From NCBI RefSeq assembly GCF_029240215.1, contig NZ_JARBTK010000010.1, forward strand, positions 1 through 64,000: 64,000 nt of DNA. The letters run 5' to 3'. Position 1 is the first letter of the stretch, and each line of letters begins with the position of its first letter. Made by a program: the position numbers and the translations under genes. Origin of the DNA: Chryseobacterium sp. GTDB taxonomy: Bacteria > Bacteroidota > Bacteroidia > Flavobacteriales > Weeksellaceae. A model generated the notes under the pieces. That model did no database searches, was not told the DNA's origin, and saw only the letters and a program-made list of their open reading frames with translations. Below are positions 24,631 to 33,778 of this stretch, in pieces.

Positions 24631-24688
24631 TTTAATTGAAATATTAATGAGATAATTGAAAATGAAATTCAACTCATAACTGATAAAA

Positions 24689-25960
24689 ATGAATATTTTA
24701 TTTAAAAAAGATACTTGGCAGGAGATTTATTATTCGTTAAAAAATAATAAACTCCGCACATTTCTTACCATGATTGGCGTGGGTTGGGGTATGTTTTTGT
24801 ATGTGGTTTTACTGGGTTCCGCAAAAGGGATGGAGAATGGTTTTGATAAATTGTTTTCGGGATTTGCAACCAATTCTATTTTCCTTTGGGCACAGAATAC
24901 ATCAATTCCGTATGAAGGTTTTCCCAAAGGAAGAGATGTGAATCTGAAATTATCTGATGTTGAGGTTTTAAAAAGAAAAATATCAGATATCGATTATATT
25001 TCGCCACAGAACTCAAGAGGAAGTTTCACAGGAACACCCGGCGAATCGATGTCAAGGAATGGTAAAAATGCTACCTATTCTCTAACCGGAGATTACCCAA
25101 TCGGAAATAAAATTTCAGAAAAGAAATTGATATTCGGAAGATATATTAATGATGCGGATGTTTCCGGAAACAAAAGTGTAGCAGTGATTGGGGAAGAAGT
25201 GTACAACAACTTTTTCGATTCAAAAAAGAAAGAAAATCCGTTGGGAAAATCCATTAACGTAAAAGGGCTTTTCTTTAATGTGATCGGAGTTTTCAGAGTG
25301 AGAAAAGGGGGTGGTTTTGAAAATGACCGTACCGTTTTTATTCCGCTTTCTACTTATACGAAAATGTATAATGCAGGGGAACAGATTGATATGTTTGCGA
25401 TTGTAAGCAAGCCCAATGTTGATGTGAATACTGTTGAAGAAAGAGTAAAGACAGAATTAAAAGCCAAAAATCAGGTTTCGCCTGAAGATACGAACGCTTT
25501 CGGAAGTTTTAATTTAGGAAAAGAATTTAAAAAACTCACAGGGTTTTTAACTGGGATGCAGCTTTTAACAATAATCGTAGGAACTCTGACGATTTTGGCA
25601 GGTGTCATTGCCATTTCAAATATCTTATTGATTACCGTAAAAGAAAGAACCAAAGAAATTGGTATTCGGAGAGCTTTAGGTGCAAAACCATCTGAAGTGA
25701 GAAATCAGATTTTGTTGGAAAGTGTTGTCATCACACTTAGTTCGGGAATATTAGGTTTCATTTTAGGGATTTTTGTCTTAATGATATTCAATTCAATGAC
25801 TCAGAATCAGGATGAATTTCCGTTTTATAACCCGACCGTTAATTATACCAATGTATTTGCAGCAATGTCTGTGATGGTGATTTTAGGTTTAATTATAGGA
25901 ATGATTCCGGCACAAAGAGCAGTTAAAATCAGACCGATTGAAGCCTTGAGAAGCGAATAA
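24689..25960 (+). CDS. ABC transporter permease, MacB/FtsX family (second)
   Basis: A 423-residue paralogue of the preceding permease with the same four-helix layout: N-terminal helix in LRTFLTMIGVGWGMFLYVVL, a periplasmic core, and the FtsX domain with VKERTKEIGIRRALGAKPSE and the end RPIEALRSE. Two non-identical permeases with one separate ATPase suggest a 2 ATPase + heterodimer complex rather than the fused MacB homodimer of E. coli. Confidence 0.94.
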   Translation: MNILFKKDTWQEIYYSLKNNKLRTFLTMIGVGWGMFLYVVLLGSAKGMENGFDKLFSGFATNSIFLWAQNTSIPYEGFPKGRDVNLKLSDVEVLKRKISDIDYISPQNSRGSFTGTPGESMSRNGKNATYSLTGDYPIGNKISEKKLIFGRYINDADVSGNKSVAVIGEEVYNNFFDSKKKENPLGKSINVKGLFFNVIGVFRVRKGGGFENDRTVFIPLSTYTKMYNAGEQIDMFAIVSKPNVDVNTVEERVKTELKAKNQVSPEDTNAFGSFNLGKEFKKLTGFLTGMQLLTIIVGTLTILAGVIAISNILLITVKERTKEIGIRRALGAKPSEVRNQILLESVVITLSSGILGFILGIFVLMIFNSMTQNQDEFPFYNPTVNYTNVFAAMSVMVILGLIIGMIPAQRAVKIRPIEALRSE

Positions 25961-26013
25961 AATTTTCGGAGATCTTAAAATTATTAAATTAAAAAAATAA
26001 ACTATATAACAAT

Positions 26014-27210
26014 ATGAAAAAGAAGTTTACCTGGAAAAAAGCAATTTATATAATCTTGGGGCTTTTATTAGCATGGGCATTATTTGCAGGAATCAGTTAT
26101 CTTGTGAAGTCAAATTCTAAAGAAAGTGAGGCTTTTCTTACCAGAAAACCTACCGTTCAGAATATGGACGATAAGGTGATGGCAACAGGAAAAATCATCC
26201 CAAAAGAAGAAATTGAAATAAAACCGAATATCGCAGGAATTATCGATAAAATCTTGGTTGATGAAGGAGACAGAGTAGAAGCCGGACAGTTAATTGCAAC
26301 AGTAAAAATTATCCCAAATATCGCTGAGGTAAATAATGCACAACAGGAAGTGATGAATTCTCAACTCCAAATCAGCAACGCAAAAATGAATGTTGACAAT
26401 ATGCAGAAGCAGTTTGCGATGCAGCAAAAATTGTTCAGTCAGGGTGTAATTTCAAAGCAGGAATATTTGAATTCTCAGCAGCAATTATATTCTCAACAAC
26501 AAGGTCTGAAAAATGCCAATCAACAGCTTCAGACTGCACAAAAAAGATTACAAATCGTAAAAACAGGCGCAACTCCGGAATTACAAGGTTTGGCAACAAC
26601 TCAAATTCGTTCAAAAGCTGCAGGAACTGTTCTTGAAGTTCCTGTAAAAGTTGGAAGTCAGGTAATTGAAGCCAACTCTTTCAACGCAGGGACGACCATT
26701 TGTTCGATTGCAGATTTGAATTCACTAATTTTTCAAGGTGAAATTGACGAAGCACAAGCCGGAAAACTAAAGCAGGGAATGGATATGAACATCGTTATCG
26801 GTGCTTTACAGAATAAATCGTTTCCCGGAAAACTTACTATGATTGCTCCAAAAGGAAAAGACAACAACGGAACGATAAAATTTCCCGTTGAAGGTGATGT
26901 TCTCAACCCAAATAACGAATACATCAGAGCAGGATTTTCAGCAAACGGTGAAATCGTCATGAGTTCTCAGAAAAATGCTTTGTTATTGGATGAATCTTTA
27001 GTTCAGTATGAAAAAAGCAATGGTAAAGACAAAGCTTTTGTTGAAGTAAAGCAGCCGGATGGAAAATTCAAGAAAGTGTTTGTAAAATTAGGTGCAAGTG
27101 ATGGGATCAACGTTCAGATTCTTTCAGGAATTGACAAAAATGCTGAAGTAAAAGTCTGGAATCCGTCTGATAAAGATAAGGAAGAATTAAAAGAAAAAGC
27201 GAAGAAATAA
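26014..27210 (+). CDS. Periplasmic adaptor (HlyD/MacA-type membrane fusion protein)
   Basis: A 398-residue adaptor that links the inner-membrane transporter to an outer-membrane channel. An N-terminal anchor helix (about 9-30) is followed by a lipoyl/biotinyl half (IKPNIAGIIDKILVDEGDRV), a coiled-coil hairpin rich in Gln/Asn (about 108-190), the second lipoyl half (SKAAGTVLEVPVKVGSQV), and the beta-barrel domain. It ends in a Lys/Glu-rich tail. It is last in the operon, ahead of a terminator. No TolC-like gene is present here, so the outer channel must be encoded elsewhere. Confidence 0.94.
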   Translation: MKKKFTWKKAIYIILGLLLAWALFAGISYLVKSNSKESEAFLTRKPTVQNMDDKVMATGKIIPKEEIEIKPNIAGIIDKILVDEGDRVEAGQLIATVKIIPNIAEVNNAQQEVMNSQLQISNAKMNVDNMQKQFAMQQKLFSQGVISKQEYLNSQQQLYSQQQGLKNANQQLQTAQKRLQIVKTGATPELQGLATTQIRSKAAGTVLEVPVKVGSQVIEANSFNAGTTICSIADLNSLIFQGEIDEAQAGKLKQGMDMNIVIGALQNKSFPGKLTMIAPKGKDNNGTIKFPVEGDVLNPNNEYIRAGFSANGEIVMSSQKNALLLDESLVQYEKSNGKDKAFVEVKQPDGKFKKVFVKLGASDGINVQILSGIDKNAEVKVWNPSDKDKEELKEKAKK

Positions 27211-27231
27211 TTTCGTCTTTATATCAAGACT

Positions 27232-27256
27232 AAAGTCCCGGAACATCCGGGACTTT
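27232..27256 (+). terminator. Rho-independent terminator of the exporter operon
   Basis: AAAGTCCCGGA / TCCGGGACTTT form a perfect 11-bp stem with an ACA loop, followed by a long T-tract. Confidence 0.95.
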
Positions 27257-27326
27257 TTTGTTTTTTTTACACTTGATTTTAAAGAAATTTTCTTTTTAGC
27301 AGATTTCAATATTTTTAAGCTTTGAA

Positions 27327-27620
27327 TTAGCTCAGAAATTTAATTTCTTTATCTTTAAATTTATTTTTCACAACCAGTTTATTCATGGTTTTTAGCATTT
27401 TTCTGCGAAGTTTGGCTAATTTTCTTACGTTTTTATCTTCGCTGTAATCAAAAATATTATCCTTGAAACTAAATGTGTCTCCATCTTTGAACGTGATATT
27501 GTTTTTCTTCAATTCCCTCTGTATCATAAGATTGGTCATACTTTTAAGGATTAAATATTCAGATTTACCAAGAGATTTTAAAGAAGTAAGCAATTGTTTT
27601 TTGTATTTTTTCTTTCCCAT
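27327..27620 (-). CDS. Small basic hypothetical protein
   Basis: A 97-residue, highly Lys-rich protein (MGKKKYKKQLLTSLKSLGKS at its start) with predicted helices and no signal peptide. I do not recognise it. A perfect TAnnTTTG on the minus strand (27660-27653) lies 33 bases upstream, supporting real expression. High basic content would fit nucleic-acid or ribosome contact, but that is speculation. Confidence 0.65.
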   Translation of the reverse strand: MGKKKYKKQLLTSLKSLGKSEYLILKSMTNLMIQRELKKNNITFKDGDTFSFKDNIFDYSEDKNVRKLAKLRRKMLKTMNKLVVKNKFKDKEIKFLS

Positions 27621-27652
27621 AATTTCAGACGCTTTTCGCTTTTAAGATTATG

Positions 27653-27660
27653 CAAATATA
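27653..27660 (-). promoter_or_regulatory. -7 box (TATATTTG) for the small basic protein
   Basis: A perfect match to TAnnTTTG on the minus strand, 33 bases before the ATG at 27620. Confidence 0.5.
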
Positions 27661-27696
27661 TCTTTTTAATTAAAATAATTTTCTATTAAATTTTTT

Positions 27697-27714
27697 TATC
27701 GTAATATTGCGATA
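27697..27714 (+). promoter_or_regulatory. ArsR operator 1
   Basis: TATCGTAATATTGCGATA is an 18-base palindrome with a single mismatched pair, 12 bases before the arsR start codon. A 16-of-18 match recurs at 28072-28089 before the next gene. Position and duplication indicate the autoregulatory site of the ArsR protein. Confidence 0.75.
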
Positions 27715-27726
27715 TAATTATTCAGA

Positions 27727-28053
27727 ATGGGAGCTACAAAAACAGATTTTTTTACGCAACAGCAAAATCAAATTGCTACGATTGCAAAAGCTTTGGGCCA
27801 TCCTGCAAGAATTGCCATTATCGAATATTTGCTTAAAGTAAATGAATGTATCTGCGGAGACATCGTGAACGAACTGCCTTTGGCGCAGCCTACCGTTTCA
27901 CAACATTTGAAGGAGTTGAAAAATGCAGGTATAATTAAAGGGAATATCGAAGGAAATACCATTTGCTATTGCATTGACGAAAAAGCTTTTGAATTGTTGA
28001 ATACTTATTTTAAAAATATTATTTCCACCGTAAAAAAGCAGAATTGCTGCTAA
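27727..28053 (+). CDS. arsR: ArsR/SmtB-family metalloregulator
   Basis: A 108-residue winged-helix repressor. The metalloid-sensing Cys pair is in NECICGDIV (C41 and C43), equivalent to the CVC of E. coli ArsR; two further Cys end the protein (KKQNCC) and may complete the site. The DNA-recognition helix is PTVSQHLKELKNAGI. It is first of an arsenic-resistance operon and has its likely operator directly upstream. Confidence 0.95.
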   Translation: MGATKTDFFTQQQNQIATIAKALGHPARIAIIEYLLKVNECICGDIVNELPLAQPTVSQHLKELKNAGIIKGNIEGNTICYCIDEKAFELLNTYFKNIISTVKKQNCC

Positions 28054-28071
28054 GTTTTTTTTATCAAAGTA

Positions 28072-28089
28072 TATCGTAATATTGCATTA
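28072..28089 (+). promoter_or_regulatory. ArsR operator 2, between arsR and the next gene
   Basis: TATCGTAATATTGCATTA matches operator 1 at 16 of 18 positions but has lost part of its right half. It sits 22 bases before the ATG at 28112, so the downstream genes may have their own ArsR-controlled promoter. Confidence 0.65.
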
Positions 28090-28111
28090 TAACAATTTAA
28101 AATTAATTACA

Positions 28112-28585
28112 ATGAAATTATCAACCATCAAAGAAATTCTGCCAACATTGGAAAATGTAGAGTTTCAATTAGAAAACGGAACTTTTGTACCTGAACATTT
28201 CCACGTAACGGAAGTGGGACAGATTACCAAAAACTTCATCGATTGTGGTGGAGTAATTCGTTCAGAAAAAACAGTCAACTTCCAGCTTTGGAACGCCAAC
28301 GATTTTGAACATCGCTTGAAACCTGGAAAATTATTGAACATCATCAAACTTTCAGAAGAAAAATTGGGTATTGAAGATTCAGAAATTGAAGTCGAATATC
28401 AAGACAAGACAATTGGAAAATATGATCTGGAATTCAATGGAAAAAACTTTATTTTGGTTAATAAAACGACAGCTTGTCTGGCTCAGGATGCCTGCGGAAT
28501 TCCTTCTGAAAAACAAAAGAAAAATTTGTCGGAATTATCTGTAAATAACTCTAATTCTTGCACGCCGGGAAGCGGATGTTGCTAA
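28112..28585 (+). CDS. DUF6428-like protein of the ars operon, Cys-rich tail
   Basis: A 157-residue cytosolic protein that I associate with the DUF6428 group found beside ArsR in Bacteroidota. Blocks include FVPEHFHVTEVGQITKNFID and CGGVIRSEKTVNFQLWNAND. The C-terminus is Cys-rich (TTACLAQDACG and NSCTPGSGCC), which could bind arsenite, though that is inference. The ATG at 28112 is preferred to 28082, since the latter would place operator 2 inside the gene. The biochemical role is unknown. Confidence 0.8.
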   Translation: MKLSTIKEILPTLENVEFQLENGTFVPEHFHVTEVGQITKNFIDCGGVIRSEKTVNFQLWNANDFEHRLKPGKLLNIIKLSEEKLGIEDSEIEVEYQDKTIGKYDLEFNGKNFILVNKTTACLAQDACGIPSEKQKKNLSELSVNNSNSCTPGSGCC

Positions 28586-28592
28586 TCTTTTA

Positions 28593-28638
28593 GCCATGAC
28601 ACACGAATAATAAAATAAACATTCGTGCATTTGTGGCA
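28593..28638. repeat. Dispersed family A palindrome, copy 2
   Basis: The right arm ATTCGTGCATTTGTGGCA (28621-28638) differs from copy 1 by one base; the left arm (28593-28608, GCCATGACACACGAAT) is degenerate. It lies just before chrA, with copy 3 just after it. Confidence 0.65.
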
Positions 28639-28671
28639 ATTTAAATTGTCTGTCGATAAATTTAATGAAAA

Positions 28672-29802
28672 ATGGAGGCTAAAATCACTACAAAAGAAAT
28701 CGCCAAACTCTTTCTAAAGCTGGGTTTCATCGGTTTTGGAGGTCCTGCTGCACATATTGCGATGATGCAACAGGAAGTGGTTTCCAAAAGAAATTGGATG
28801 AGCGAACAGCATTTTTTGGATTTGCTGGGTGCGACCAATCTTATTCCCGGACCCAACAGTACCGAGATGGCAATACACATCGGTTACGACAGAGGTGGTT
28901 GGAAAGGACTGATTGTAGCCGGATTGTGTTTCATTTTACCAGCAGTTTTCATTACCGGAATTTTTGCCTGGCTCTACAAAACTTACGGAACATTGCCCGA
29001 AATTCAACCTTGGATTTACGGCATCAAGCCAGCGATCATCGCCATTATTATTGGTGCGGTTTATCCTTTGGCTAAGAAATCGATCAAGTCAGTTTTATTA
29101 GTATTTATCGGGATTTTTGTGTTGGTTTTGTCTTTCTTCGGTATCAGCGAAATTTATCTGATGTTCGGGGCGGGTTTATTGGCATTGGCTTTTTTCTACT
29201 TTAAAAATAAAAATAAGAATACACTGCAAAGCTTTGTTCCGCTTGTGTTTTTACAAATCACCAATCAAAATTTTTTCTCCGAAACCAACATCCGATTGTT
29301 TTGGATTTTCCTGAAAATCGGATCTGTTTTATACGGAAGCGGTTATGTGCTGTTCGCATTTTTGGATACAGAATTGGTCACAACGGGACTTTTAACCCGA
29401 CAACAATTGATGGATGCGATTGCGGTTGGACAATTCACTCCCGGACCAGTGTTTTCATCCGTCACCTTTATTGGTTATCAAATAAATGGCGTTTCGGGAG
29501 CTGTTTTATCTACGGTTGCCATTTTCCTGCCTTCGTTTATTTTGGTTGCATTAGTCAATCCTTTGATGAAAAAATTAAGAAATTCTAAAAGTTTATCTGT
29601 TTTTTTAGATGCCGTAAATGTTTCTTCAGTAGCTATTATTGCAGCTATTTGTATTACGATGGCAAAAGAAACAATCATTGATTGGCGAACTATTTTAATT
29701 GCCATTATAAGTGCAATTGTAGTTTTTCAATTTAAAAATATCAACAGTGCATTCATCGTTTTGGGTGGTGCATTGTTGGGTTATGTGTTATTTCAAATTT
29801 AA
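28672..29802 (+). CDS. chrA: Chromate transporter ChrA family, two-domain
   Basis: A 376-residue inner-membrane protein with two tandem CHR domains. The N-terminal one has FLKLGFIGFGGPAAHIAMMQ and NLIPGPNSTEMAIHIGY; the second has FLKIGSVLYGSGYVLFAFLD and GQFTPGPVFSSVTFIGYQ. The paired GGP and PGP motifs are hallmarks. The family effluxes chromate, but here it sits within an ars operon, so the natural substrate could differ. It is flanked by family A repeats, hinting that it was inserted into the operon. Confidence 0.93.
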   Translation: MEAKITTKEIAKLFLKLGFIGFGGPAAHIAMMQQEVVSKRNWMSEQHFLDLLGATNLIPGPNSTEMAIHIGYDRGGWKGLIVAGLCFILPAVFITGIFAWLYKTYGTLPEIQPWIYGIKPAIIAIIIGAVYPLAKKSIKSVLLVFIGIFVLVLSFFGISEIYLMFGAGLLALAFFYFKNKNKNTLQSFVPLVFLQITNQNFFSETNIRLFWIFLKIGSVLYGSGYVLFAFLDTELVTTGLLTRQQLMDAIAVGQFTPGPVFSSVTFIGYQINGVSGAVLSTVAIFLPSFILVALVNPLMKKLRNSKSLSVFLDAVNVSSVAIIAAICITMAKETIIDWRTILIAIISAIVVFQFKNINSAFIVLGGALLGYVLFQI

Positions 29803-29816
29803 TATCGTGGTTTTGT

Positions 29817-29874
29817 AGCCACAAATGCACGAGTAGAAAAGATTAGAGGTAAAAATATTTGTGTATTCGTGGCA
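29817..29874. repeat. Dispersed family A palindrome, copy 3 (degenerate)
   Basis: AGCCACAAATGCACGAGT (29817-29834) faces ATTTGTGTATTCGTGGCA (29857-29874). Each arm differs from copy 1 by 2-3 bases, but the pairing layout is kept. It lies between chrA and arsC. Confidence 0.65.
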
Positions 29875-29913
29875 ATAAAAAACATTCCTTACAATTAAAT
29901 AAATCATTCAAAT

Positions 29914-30522
29914 ATGAATCAAAACATCAAAAACCGTTGTGACATCATCAGCAAAAATTTTAAAGAAATCAATGCTGATCGTAAAATTTTATTGGAAAAA
30001 TTAGCCAATCATATTCAGGAAAAATTAAATTCTGGCAAAGAAGTGAACTTGGTTTACGTGTGCACACACAATTCCCGCAGAAGTCATCTGGGACAAGTTT
30101 GGTCAAAAGTTGCAGCAGATTTTTACGGTTTCAGTATCAATACTTTTTCTGCCGGAACAGAAGCTACAGCTTTTAACCAAAATGCAATCAATGCTTTGAT
30201 TTCCGCAGGTTTTGAAGTGAAAAAATTACACGAAACCGCTAATCCAAAATATGAAGTGATTTTTGGCGAAGGAAAATCTAATCTCTGTTTTTCTAAAACC
30301 ATTGATGACGAAAGTTTACCCAAAGAAAACTTCGTTGCAGTAATGACTTGTGGTGATGCTGATGAAAACTGTCCGTTTATTCCGGGTTGCGATTTGCGAA
30401 TCGGAACGACATATTTCGACCCAAAATCTTATGATAATTCCATTCTTCAGGATGAAAAATACACCGAAAGAAGCAACCAGATTGCAATGGAATGTCTGTA
30501 TGTTTTTTCTTTAATTAAATAA
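29914..30522 (+). CDS. arsC: Arsenate reductase, low-molecular-weight phosphatase type
   Basis: Reduces arsenate to arsenite before efflux. The phosphatase loop C50-T-H-N-S-R-R56 (C-x5-R) binds arsenate; C146 and C153 in [11 protein letters not shown] (C-x6-C) match the Cys82/Cys89 redox relay of the thioredoxin-coupled ArsC of Staphylococcus. At 202 residues it is longer than that protein, owing to an N-terminal helical extension of about 40 residues and an insert. It is followed 7 bases later by the arsenite pump gene. Confidence 0.92.
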   Translation: MNQNIKNRCDIISKNFKEINADRKILLEKLANHIQEKLNSGKEVNLVYVCTHNSRRSHLGQVWSKVAADFYGFSINTFSAGTEATAFNQNAINALISAGFEVKKLHETANPKYEVIFGEGKSNLCFSKTIDDESLPKENFVAVMTCGDADENCPFIPGCDLRIGTTYFDPKSYDNSILQDEKYTERSNQIAMECLYVFSLIK

Positions 30523-30529
30523 TAAACTG

Positions 30530-31567
30530 ATGCAAACAAAATTAAAATTTCTCGACCGCTACCTTACTCTTTGGATTTTCCTTGCAATGGCAATTGGCGT
30601 AGGATTAGGTTATTTATTTCCGAATATTTCAAAAGTAACCAACTCACTTTCTGTAGGAAGCACCAATATTCCGTTGGCTATTGGTTTGATTTTAATGATG
30701 TATCCGCCGCTTGCGAAAGTGGATTATTCTTTGCTGCCAATGGCTTTTAAGGATAAAAAAGTAATGTCTTTATCATTATTACTCAATTGGATTGTTGGGC
30801 CGATTTTAATGTTCGTCCTCGCAATTATTTTCCTTAGAAACGAACCGGATTATATGGTAGGTTTAATTCTCATTGGCTTGGCAAGATGCATCGCAATGGT
30901 GATTGTCTGGAATGATTTAGCGAAAGGAAACCGAGAATATGCCGCACTTCTCGTGGCATTGAACAGTATTTTTCAAATCTTTTCTTACAGTTTTTTTGTT
31001 TGGCTTTTCATCAATGTGTTGCCACAAAAATTAGGTTTGGGAAATTTCAATGTTTCCGTACCGATGCGAGATGTGACGGAAAGTGTTTTGATTTATCTCG
31101 GAATACCTTTTTTAGCAGGATTTCTTACCCGATATTTTTTAGTAAAAACAAAAGGAATTGAATGGTACAACCGAAAATTTATTCCAAAAATTTCGCCGAT
31201 TACCTTATACGCTTTATTATTTACAATTGTTTTGATGTTTAGTTTGAAAGGTGACAAAATTGTAGAACTTCCGATGGATGTGGTGAAAGTTGCTATTCCG
31301 TTGATTATTTATTTCGTACTGATGTTTTTCGTGAGTTTTTTCATTAATAAATCAATGAATGTTCCTTATGACAAAAACGCTTCTATCTCATTCACTGCTA
31401 CAGGAAACAATTTTGAACTGGCGATTGCCGTTGCTATTTCTGTCTTCGGAATTCATTCTGCACAAGCATTTGTAGGGGTTATTGGTCCTTTGGTGGAAGT
31501 TCCGGTTTTAATTTTGTTGGTGAGAACGAGTTTGTGGCTAAAGAAAAAATATTATGATAAAAAATAA
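30530..31567 (+). CDS. Arsenite efflux permease, ACR3 family
   Basis: A 345-residue membrane protein with about ten helices, of the ACR3 (not ArsB) type. The family's conserved Cys lies in GLARCIAMV (C120) and a conserved Glu in [16 protein letters not shown]. It exports arsenite, the product of the upstream reductase. It begins 7 bases after arsC. Confidence 0.95.
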   Translation: MQTKLKFLDRYLTLWIFLAMAIGVGLGYLFPNISKVTNSLSVGSTNIPLAIGLILMMYPPLAKVDYSLLPMAFKDKKVMSLSLLLNWIVGPILMFVLAIIFLRNEPDYMVGLILIGLARCIAMVIVWNDLAKGNREYAALLVALNSIFQIFSYSFFVWLFINVLPQKLGLGNFNVSVPMRDVTESVLIYLGIPFLAGFLTRYFLVKTKGIEWYNRKFIPKISPITLYALLFTIVLMFSLKGDKIVELPMDVVKVAIPLIIYFVLMFFVSFFINKSMNVPYDKNASISFTATGNNFELAIAVAISVFGIHSAQAFVGVIGPLVEVPVLILLVRTSLWLKKKYYDKK

Positions 31568-31609
31568 TTAAGATTTAAACATTAATTTTATAAAAGCAAA
31601 TCTTTGAAA

Positions 31610-32107
31610 ATGAAAGAAAATTCTATCATAAAACATTTGGAAACTATTCACAGCAAAGACGTTTTAGAAATTTACAAATCAGGAATTGAAACAAAAAATG
31701 CGACTTTCAACACAATGGTTCCGACTTGGGAAGAATGGGATAAAGGTCATCTTTATCATTCCAGATTTGTGGTAGATACTGGTGAAAAGATTGCCGGTTG
31801 GATTGCACTAAGCCCTGTCTCATCAAGATGTAATTATTCCGGCGTTGCAGAAGTGAGCGTTTATATAGATCCTTATTACAATGGATTGGGCTTCGCTTCA
31901 AAACTGATGGAAAAACTTATTGCTGAAAGTGAAAAAAACGACATCTGGACTTTACAATCAAGCGTTTTTCCGGAAAATCTGGCAAGCGTAAAACTTCACG
32001 AAAAATTTGATTTCAGGAAAGTTGGTTTCCGGGAAAAAATCTCTAAGATGGATGGCATCTGGCGTGATACAATTCTCTTTGAAAGAAGAAACCCAAATAT
32101 TTTATAA
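31610..32107 (+). CDS. GNAT N-acetyltransferase, phosphinothricin/arsinothricin type (ArsN1-like)
   Basis: A 165-residue GNAT protein. The layout ATFNTMVPTWEEWDKGH, GWIALSPVSSR, AEVSVYIDPYYNGLGFASKL (acetyl-CoA binding) and NLASVKLHEKFDFRKVGF is that of phosphinothricin acetyltransferases. Within ars operons, such proteins (ArsN1) acetylate the arsenical antibiotic arsinothricin. That assignment rests on context. The ATG at 31610 is preferred to a TTG two codons earlier. A terminator ends the operon. Confidence 0.82.
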   Translation: MKENSIIKHLETIHSKDVLEIYKSGIETKNATFNTMVPTWEEWDKGHLYHSRFVVDTGEKIAGWIALSPVSSRCNYSGVAEVSVYIDPYYNGLGFASKLMEKLIAESEKNDIWTLQSSVFPENLASVKLHEKFDFRKVGFREKISKMDGIWRDTILFERRNPNIL

Positions 32108-32109
32108 AA

Positions 32110-32137
32110 AAATGTCTGAAAATAATTTCAGACATTT
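32110..32137 (+). terminator. Rho-independent terminator of the ars operon
   Basis: AAATGTCTGAAA / TTTCAGACATTT form a perfect 12-bp stem with an ATAA loop. It starts 3 bases past the stop codon of the GNAT gene. Confidence 0.88.
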
Positions 32138-32350
32138 CACATTTTTTATCAATGGAAGTCCCCCTGATAAAAGCTTTCATATCATCTAATGCCACCGGAA
32201 ACAATTGTTGGAGTGATGATAAAGTTCCGGTTGAATTTAAAGGTATTTAAAATTCTAAATGCACAACAGATTTTATTAAATTTAGATAAAACACTTCAAC
32301 CAAAATTTAAAAATCATCAGAATGAATAAGGTTATCTATACGAAATTCCG

Positions 32351-32358
32351 TATTTTTG
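32351..32358 (+). promoter_or_regulatory. -7 box for glyA (TATTTTTG)
   Basis: A perfect TAnnTTTG located 28 bases before the glyA ATG. No clear -33 element is visible. Confidence 0.6.
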
Positions 32359-32386
32359 GGGTTCAAAATCTAAAATCTAAAAATAA

Positions 32387-33652
32387 ATGGACATTATTTT
32401 TGACCTTATCGAAAAAGAAAGAGAAAGACAATCCCACGGATTAGAACTTATTGCATCAGAAAACTTTGTTTCTGAAAATGTAATGAAAGCGATGGGAAGT
32501 GTACTTACAAACAAATATGCAGAAGGATATCCCGGAAAAAGATATTACGGAGGTTGTGAAGTGGTAGATGAGGTTGAAACTTTGGCGATCGAAAGAGCAA
32601 AGCAGCTTTTCGGCGTTGATTATGTAAATGTGCAGCCACATTCAGGTTCTCAGGCAAACGCGGCGATTTATTTAGCAGTTTTAAAGCCGGGAGACAAAAT
32701 CATGGGAATGGATCTTTCGATGGGAGGTCACCTTACGCATGGTTCCGCAGTAAATTTCTCAGGAATTCAGTATGATGTAGTTTCTTACGGAGTGCAGCAG
32801 GAAACCGGTTTGATCGATTATGATCAGATGAGAGAAGTGGCATTGAGAGAAAAACCAAAAATGTTGATTGCAGGTTTCTCTGCTTATTCAAGAGATTTAG
32901 ATTATGCAAAATTCAGAGAAGTGGCTGATGAGATCGGAGCGACACTTTGGGCAGATATTGCACATCCTGCAGGTTTGGTTGCAAAAGGTTTATTAAATAA
33001 TCCATTTGAACATTGTCATGTTGTAACGACAACAACTCACAAGACTTTAAGAGGTCCGAGAGGTGGAATGATCATGATGGGAAAAGATTTTGAAAATACA
33101 TATGGTCACAAAACTCCGAAAGGAGAAATCAAGCAGATGAGTCAGGTTTTGGACGGAGCTGTTTTCCCTGGAATTCAGGGAGGTCCTTTAGAGCATGTGA
33201 TCGGAGCAAAAGCTGTAGCATTTGCTGAGGCAATTGATGATCAATTCTTAACATATGCAAAACAGGTGAGATCAAATGCTCAGGCTTTATCAAAAGCAAT
33301 GATCAGCAACGGTTTTGACATCGTAAGTGGAGGTACAGACAATCATTTGATGTTGGTTGACCTTAGAAATAAAGGTGTAAATGGAAAAGAAACCGAAAAA
33401 GCTTTGGTAAAAGCTGATATTACCTGTAATAAAAATATGGTTCCTTTTGATGATAAATCTCCGTTCACAACTTCCGGAATCAGATTGGGAACTGCAGCGA
33501 TTACCACAAGAGGTCTTAAAGAAAATGATATGGAAACGATTGCAGGATTAATTTCTGAAGTGGTTGACAATATCAAAAACGAAGAAACCATTGTTGAAGT
33601 TAAAAAGAAAGTAAACGGATTGATGGAAGGAAAAGCTTTATTCAATTACTAA
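32387..33652 (+). CDS. glyA: Serine hydroxymethyltransferase
   Basis: Interconverts serine and glycine with tetrahydrofolate, the main source of one-carbon units. The 421-residue protein carries all family blocks: [47 protein letters not shown], and the PLP-binding K219 within [14 protein letters not shown]. It has its own promoter and terminator and is probably monocistronic. Confidence 0.98.
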   Translation: MDIIFDLIEKERERQSHGLELIASENFVSENVMKAMGSVLTNKYAEGYPGKRYYGGCEVVDEVETLAIERAKQLFGVDYVNVQPHSGSQANAAIYLAVLKPGDKIMGMDLSMGGHLTHGSAVNFSGIQYDVVSYGVQQETGLIDYDQMREVALREKPKMLIAGFSAYSRDLDYAKFREVADEIGATLWADIAHPAGLVAKGLLNNPFEHCHVVTTTTHKTLRGPRGGMIMMGKDFENTYGHKTPKGEIKQMSQVLDGAVFPGIQGGPLEHVIGAKAVAFAEAIDDQFLTYAKQVRSNAQALSKAMISNGFDIVSGGTDNHLMLVDLRNKGVNGKETEKALVKADITCNKNMVPFDDKSPFTTSGIRLGTAAITTRGLKENDMETIAGLISEVVDNIKNEETIVEVKKKVNGLMEGKALFNY

Positions 33653-33701
33653 TATGCTTTCAGCAGATAGAAATTAGCTGTCTGCTTTAAAATAATAAAT
33701 A

Positions 33702-33734
33702 AAAGAGGTGCAAAAATATTTTGTACCTCTTTTT
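33702..33734 (+). terminator. Rho-independent terminator after glyA
   Basis: AAAGAGGTGCAAAA / TTTTGTACCTCTTT pair with one G-U pair, followed by T. A second, shorter hairpin (AGCAGATAG / CTGTCTGCT, about 33663-33687) lies just before it. Confidence 0.85.
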
Positions 33735-33778
33735 AATAAGCGATAATTTAACAACTTATTACTCATACTCATCAAACT

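Noticed and set aside
32138..32345. Short open frame and hairpin (ACCGGAA...TTCCGGT) between the ars operon and glyA
   Set aside because: The frame is only an extension reading through the ars terminator in another phase, and the hairpin lacks a T-tract and any partner copy.
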